Source: Calditrichota bacterium (GTDB taxonomy: Bacteria > Calditrichota > Calditrichia > RBG-13-44-9 > J075). From it: a stretch of 9,188 nt of DNA. Position 1 is the stretch's first letter; each line of letters starts with the position of its first letter. Under the pieces are notes generated by a model that was not told the DNA's origin, did no database searches, and worked only from the letters and a program-made list of their open reading frames with translations. The translations under genes and the position numbers were made by a program. This document shows, piece by piece, positions 6,253 through 9,188 of this stretch. The stretch is taken from NCBI GenBank assembly GCA_024275555.1, contig JAJRYW010000285.1, positions 1-9,188 of the forward strand, written 5' to 3'.

Positions 6253-6891
6253 ATGAAGCTATATCCGAATTTTATCTCTTTTGAGGGGATCGACTTTTGC
6301 GGGAAAACCACCCAGATCAAGCTGCTGATCGAGCGGCTGGAGCGGCTGGAGCAATCCGTGCATGTGGTGCGGGAGCCCGGCGGTACGGCCATCTCGGAAA
6401 AAATACGGGAAATTCTGCTCAATGTGGCCCATGCGGAGATGCATCCCAAAACGGAAATTCTGCTCTATTCCGCGGCCCGGGCCCAGTTGGTGCACCAGGA
6501 AATTATCCCCTTGTTAGAACAAAAGCGCCTGGTTATTGCCGACCGTTTTTTCGATTCGACCACCGCCTACCAGGGCTACGGCCGGGGCCTGGATTTGCAA
6601 TTTATCAACCAGTTAAATCGTTTTGCCGCCTCGGAGCTGGTTCCCTGTCGCACCTTCCTTATTGATGTGACTCCCGAGACGGCCCTGGAACGGCGAAAAG
6701 CCTCCGGGCGGAGCGATGATCGCCTGGAACGGGAACATATTTCCTTTTACCAAACCATCCGGGAAGGTTTTTTGAAATTAGCCGCCCAACACCCGCAGCG
6801 GTTCCTGGTGATTCCCGGCGAGGATTCCATCGAGGCCATCCACGAGCAGGTTTGGTCCCAATTGCAAAAAATCTGGCCGATTGGTTCGTAG
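6253..6891 (+). CDS. tmk: Thymidylate kinase (dTMP kinase)
   Basis: This cytoplasmic enzyme phosphorylates dTMP to dTDP with ATP, an essential step in dTTP synthesis. It has 212 residues, the usual length. The P-loop EGIDFCGKTTQ (11-21) is followed by REPGGT (40-45), the family's substrate-site segment. ADRFFDSTTAYQGYGRGLD (96-114) holds the DR(F/Y) motif and the Q-G-R element, and ERRKASGRSDDRLER (146-160) is the LID region. The P-loop has Phe-Cys where most members have Gly-Ser/Thr/Asn-Gly, but Lys18 and Thr19 that contact ATP are kept, so activity is expected. The LID carries basic residues and the P-loop lacks an arginine after the Asp, which points to an E. coli-like (type II) arrangement, though I would not insist on the subtype. 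No Shine-Dalgarno precedes ATG 6253, so translation may be coupled to the MATE gene 18 bp upstream. Confidence 0.96.
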   Translation: MKLYPNFISFEGIDFCGKTTQIKLLIERLERLEQSVHVVREPGGTAISEKIREILLNVAHAEMHPKTEILLYSAARAQLVHQEIIPLLEQKRLVIADRFFDSTTAYQGYGRGLDLQFINQLNRFAASELVPCRTFLIDVTPETALERRKASGRSDDRLEREHISFYQTIREGFLKLAAQHPQRFLVIPGEDSIEAIHEQVWSQLQKIWPIGS

Positions 6892-6985
6892 CCTCAGACA
6901 GGCGCCCGAACATCAGTGGATCTTGTGCAGAAGATAAACTCTTACCGAAAATTACCGACTTTTATACATAGCAGTCCAATCCATT

Positions 6986-7030
6986 TGGTATGATTCACCG
7001 GAAACCTTTAGGATGAAAGAGTGCTATAAA
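6986..7030 (+). promoter_or_regulatory. Two candidate extended -10 elements upstream of the S41 protease
   Basis: The 167-bp gap after tmk shows no convincing terminator but has two TGN-plus-hexamer motifs: TG-G-TATGAT (6986-6994) and TG-C-TATAAA (7022-7030). Each hexamer matches 5 of 6 consensus bases. Neither has a recognisable -35 box at the usual spacing, which extended -10 promoters can do without. The second would start transcription close to the ribosome binding site, so the first is the more practical choice. Both may be chance. Confidence 0.3.
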
Positions 7031-7058
7031 AATAAAGTGTCTAACAGGAGGTTCTTCG

Positions 7059-8747
7059 ATGGCGTCGCGCAGTAGACTGGCAACCTGGCTGGCCGTAGCT
7101 ATGGTTTTTATATCCATCGGCTGGTTTTATAGCAATTCCATGGCCAATGATAACGAGGCCGCCTACTATAAAATAGATAAAGGTCTGTTTTATCTGAAAG
7201 AAGTGTTCGAAACCGTATCCAGAAATTATGTGGATGAACTGGACGCCGAGAAGCTCAGCAAATCAGCCATCAATGGGATGCTGAAGTCTTTTGATCCTTA
7301 TACCGTCTTTTTTGAAGACCCCGGCTCCCAGCAGATGCGTATGATTACCCGGGGAAAATACGGCGGCGTGGGCATGGAAATCGGCATCCAGGAAGACCAG
7401 ATCACGGTAATTACTCCCATGGAAGGCAGCCCGGCCAAGCGAGCCGGCATTTTGCCCGGGGATGTGATCATCAGTATTGAGGGAACGCCTGCCTCGGAAA
7501 TCGATTTGGAAAAAGCCTCCCGGATTTTGCGGGGTAAAGTAGGAACACCCGTCAAAATTACGCTCCGGCGGCCCGGCCTGGAGACCCCCATCGAACTGGA
7601 ACTGGTCCGGGAAGAGATTGTGCTGAAAGACGTTGCCTACGCCGGCTTTTTAGAGCCCGGCGTCGCCTATTTCCGTCTCTCCGCATTCTCCGATAAAGCC
7701 GCCCGGGAGATGAAAGAAGCCATCAGGGAGCTGCAGGCGCAGCAGGAGATAAAACGGGTCATGCTCGATTTGCGCGGCAACCCCGGCGGCCTTCTGACCT
7801 CGGCGGTAGAAATCGCCAATATCTTTTTGCCCCCCGGCGAGTTGGTTGTCTCCACCCACGGCGCTCATGAGTCGGAAAGCAAATTCTACACCCGCGAAAA
7901 ACCGCTCTTGCCCACTCAGCCTTTGGTGGTGCTGGTAGACCGTTCCAGCGCCAGCGCCGCCGAAATTGTCGCCGGCGCTATTCAGGACCTGGACCGGGGA
8001 GTGCTGGTGGGAACCGCTACCTTTGGCAAAGGATTGGTGCAAAAAGTCTATCCCATCGATAAAATCTCCCAGGCATACCTGAAAATTACCACCGCAAAAT
8101 ATTACATCCCTTCCGGCCGCTGTATCCAAAAAGAAGATTACAAAAAAGACCAAAGCGTTTTTGTCGATCGCTCCGACAGCATGGAGTATAATCAGCAGGT
8201 CAATTATTACACCCGCAACGGCCGGATTGTGCACGGCGGCGGCGGCGTAAAACCGGATGTGAAAGTGGACGAAGCGGAAATGGACCGTTTCCTGCGGTTT
8301 TTATGGGCGCGGGGATTGTTCTTCCAGTTTACGGTCGACTACCTGACCCGCCATTCGGATATGCGGGATGTGCAAACGCTGGTCAACGCACCCGGGCTGT
8401 TAAAAGATTTCCAGGATTTTGTCGATAAAACCCACCTGGATTTTCAGCTTGAGGGGGAGAAAGAGTTAAGCAACTTTATCTCGGTCGCCAAAAAGAATCG
8501 CTACGATTCCGATATACAAGATTTAGTAGAAGCGGCATTGCAAAAACTTCGTAAGGAAAAACAGCGTCAGCTTGAACTGCACCGGGCCCGTATACGGGAA
8601 TTGCTGGCGGAAGAGTTTGCCGAAAAATTAGGAGGCGTCCAGGCCCGGATTCGCTCCGAGTTGGAAAGCGATGAAGCGGTTGCCCGGGCGGTAAAGGTGC
8701 TGCAAAACCTGCCCCAGTACCAGGAAATTTTGGCCATCAATAATTGA
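7059..8747 (+). CDS. C-terminal processing protease (S41 family, CtpA/Prc type)
   Basis: This envelope serine protease cleaves proteins near their C-termini and acts outside the cytoplasmic membrane. It has 562 residues. ATG 7059 follows AGGAGG (7046-7051) at 7 nt. An N-terminal hydrophobic segment (8-28) is a signal anchor or cleavable signal peptide. The region 38-100 is the helical start typical of the family, with INGMLKSFDPYTVFF (71-85). A PDZ domain follows, about 100-185, with YGGVGMEIG (101-109) and SPAKRAGILPGDVIISIEG (124-142). The protease core shows DLRGNPGGLL (237-246), VDRSSASAAEIVAGA (293-307) and TATFGKGLVQ (319-328). By spacing, Ser299 and Lys324 are the catalytic dyad (25 residues apart, as in characterised Ctps), with Gln328 completing the CtpB-type triad. 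VKPDVKVD (397-404) is followed by a long, partly charged helical tail (485-545), as in Bacteroidota-type members. The substrate is unknown. A terminator follows 21 bp downstream. Confidence 0.96.
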   Translation: MASRSRLATWLAVAMVFISIGWFYSNSMANDNEAAYYKIDKGLFYLKEVFETVSRNYVDELDAEKLSKSAINGMLKSFDPYTVFFEDPGSQQMRMITRGKYGGVGMEIGIQEDQITVITPMEGSPAKRAGILPGDVIISIEGTPASEIDLEKASRILRGKVGTPVKITLRRPGLETPIELELVREEIVLKDVAYAGFLEPGVAYFRLSAFSDKAAREMKEAIRELQAQQEIKRVMLDLRGNPGGLLTSAVEIANIFLPPGELVVSTHGAHESESKFYTREKPLLPTQPLVVLVDRSSASAAEIVAGAIQDLDRGVLVGTATFGKGLVQKVYPIDKISQAYLKITTAKYYIPSGRCIQKEDYKKDQSVFVDRSDSMEYNQQVNYYTRNGRIVHGGGGVKPDVKVDEAEMDRFLRFLWARGLFFQFTVDYLTRHSDMRDVQTLVNAPGLLKDFQDFVDKTHLDFQLEGEKELSNFISVAKKNRYDSDIQDLVEAALQKLRKEKQRQLELHRARIRELLAEEFAEKLGGVQARIRSELESDEAVARAVKVLQNLPQYQEILAINN

Positions 8748-8768
8748 TAGCGTCCCCGGAACCCGTGT

Positions 8769-8800
8769 AAGCCCGGCCGCCGGTCTCGTCGGGCTTTTTT
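8769..8800 (+). terminator. Rho-independent terminator after the S41 protease
   Basis: AAGCCCG (8769-8775) pairs with CGGGCTT (8790-8796), and two further inner pairs are possible. The loop is GC-rich and a run of six T follows (8795-8800). It begins 21 bp after the TGA of the protease gene and separates it from the dehydrogenase. Confidence 0.85.
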
Positions 8801-8836
8801 GTCCCCGCCGGTCTAAATCCCCACTTTCCGAACCTG

Positions 8837-8865
8837 TTGATTTCCCACCCGAAAATACGTATTAT
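8837..8865 (+). promoter_or_regulatory. Sigma70-like promoter for the D-2-hydroxyacid dehydrogenase gene
   Basis: TTGATT (8837-8842) and TATTAT (8860-8865) are separated by 17 bp, just after a terminator and 30 bp before the start codon. The boxes match 4 of 6 and 5 of 6 consensus bases. Transcription would begin near 8872, leaving a leader of about 25 nt that includes the AGGAG ribosome binding site (8887-8891). Confidence 0.55.
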
Positions 8866-8895
8866 TATGCTTTTCCAAAGCGAGGCAGGAGAATC

Positions 8896-9188
8896 TTGAA
8901 CGTTCTTATTACCCGGCTTATTTCCCAAATCGGCATCGACCTTCTCAAAGCTCGCCATACGGTCGATCTGAACCCGGAGCAGAAGACACTCCCCCGGGAT
9001 GAGTTGAAAAAACGGATTCAAGATGCGGATGCGGTGTTATGCCTGCTTACCGACCGGATCGACCAGGAGATTATAGACGCCGCGCCCCGCCTGAAAATTA
9101 TTTCCAACCACGCCGTCGGCTATGACAATGTCGATGTAGAATATGCCGCGCGGAGAGGGATTGCGGTAACCAATACCCCCGGGGTGCT
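8896..9188 (+). CDS. D-isomer-specific 2-hydroxyacid dehydrogenase, N-terminal part (glyoxylate reductase-like)
   Basis: The gene is cut by the window end; 97 codons are visible of an expected 310-330. It begins at TTG 8896, with AGGAG (8887-8891) 4 nt upstream; no ATG or GTG offers a better start. The translation MNVLITRLISQIGIDLLK is the typical opening of the catalytic (substrate) domain. ADAVLCLLTDRIDQEIIDAA and LKIISNHAVGYDNVDVEYA then lead into RRGIAVTNTPGV, the hinge before the NAD(P)-binding domain. The NHAVGYDNVD segment is closest to the glyoxylate/hydroxypyruvate reductase branch (GyaR/GhrB-like). The Rossmann GxGxxG motif and the Arg, Glu and His catalytic residues lie beyond the window, so substrate cannot be fixed. 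Phosphoglycerate dehydrogenase is an alternative. It has its own promoter and is separated from the protease by a terminator. Confidence 0.9.
   Translation, partial: MNVLITRLISQIGIDLLKARHTVDLNPEQKTLPRDELKKRIQDADAVLCLLTDRIDQEIIDAAPRLKIISNHAVGYDNVDVEYAARRGIAVTNTPGV

Noticed and set aside
7650..8234. 194-codon minus-strand ORF inside the S41 protease gene
   Set aside because: It is fully antisense to the conserved protease core, with no ribosome binding site and no recognisable motif.

Overview
The window is a compact, all-plus-strand stretch of a bacterial chromosome with roughly balanced GC. It holds nine protein genes (two cut by the window edges), and every gene boundary is explained by housekeeping or envelope functions. 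There are no tRNA, rRNA, CRISPR or mobile-element signals. The gene mix suggests a Gram-negative of the FCB assemblage (Bacteroidota/Calditrichota/KSB1-like): a lipoprotein with a lipobox, a long Bacteroidota-style S41 protease, and an inositol-phosphate synthase next to a CDP-alcohol phosphatidyltransferase. That placement is inference; no marker here fixes the phylum.

Layout. 1-610: 3' end of ligA (NAD-dependent DNA ligase). 762-1457: a DUF3179-family lipoprotein whose frame is interrupted by one TGA exactly where the family has the Cys of its VTYCPL motif, closed by a good terminator. 1624-4752: a four-gene cluster with gaps of 15-30 bp: a small four-helix membrane protein, rsmI, a CDP-alcohol phosphatidyltransferase, and inositol-3-phosphate synthase. 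It ends at a perfect 34-bp palindrome. 4885-6891: a MATE transporter and thymidylate kinase, 18 bp apart. 7059-8747: a C-terminal processing protease followed by a terminator. 8896-9188: the start of a D-2-hydroxyacid dehydrogenase behind a good sigma70-like promoter.

Most notable point. The TGA at 1185-1187 is best read as a selenocysteine codon. The downstream 89 codons continue the same domain in the same frame with no indel, the replaced residue is the family's conserved cysteine, and a hairpin of SECIS-like size and position follows. At least three other genes here (ligA, rsmI, ctp) end in TGA, so genome-wide TGA reassignment is unlikely. A plain nonsense mutation or base error remains the main alternative.

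Functional links. The phosphatidyltransferase and inositol-3-phosphate synthase together look like an inositol-phospholipid pathway: glucose-6-phosphate to inositol-3-phosphate, then attachment to CDP-diacylglycerol. The other genes serve DNA replication and repair (ligA, tmk), ribosome modification (rsmI), efflux (MATE) and envelope proteolysis (ctp).
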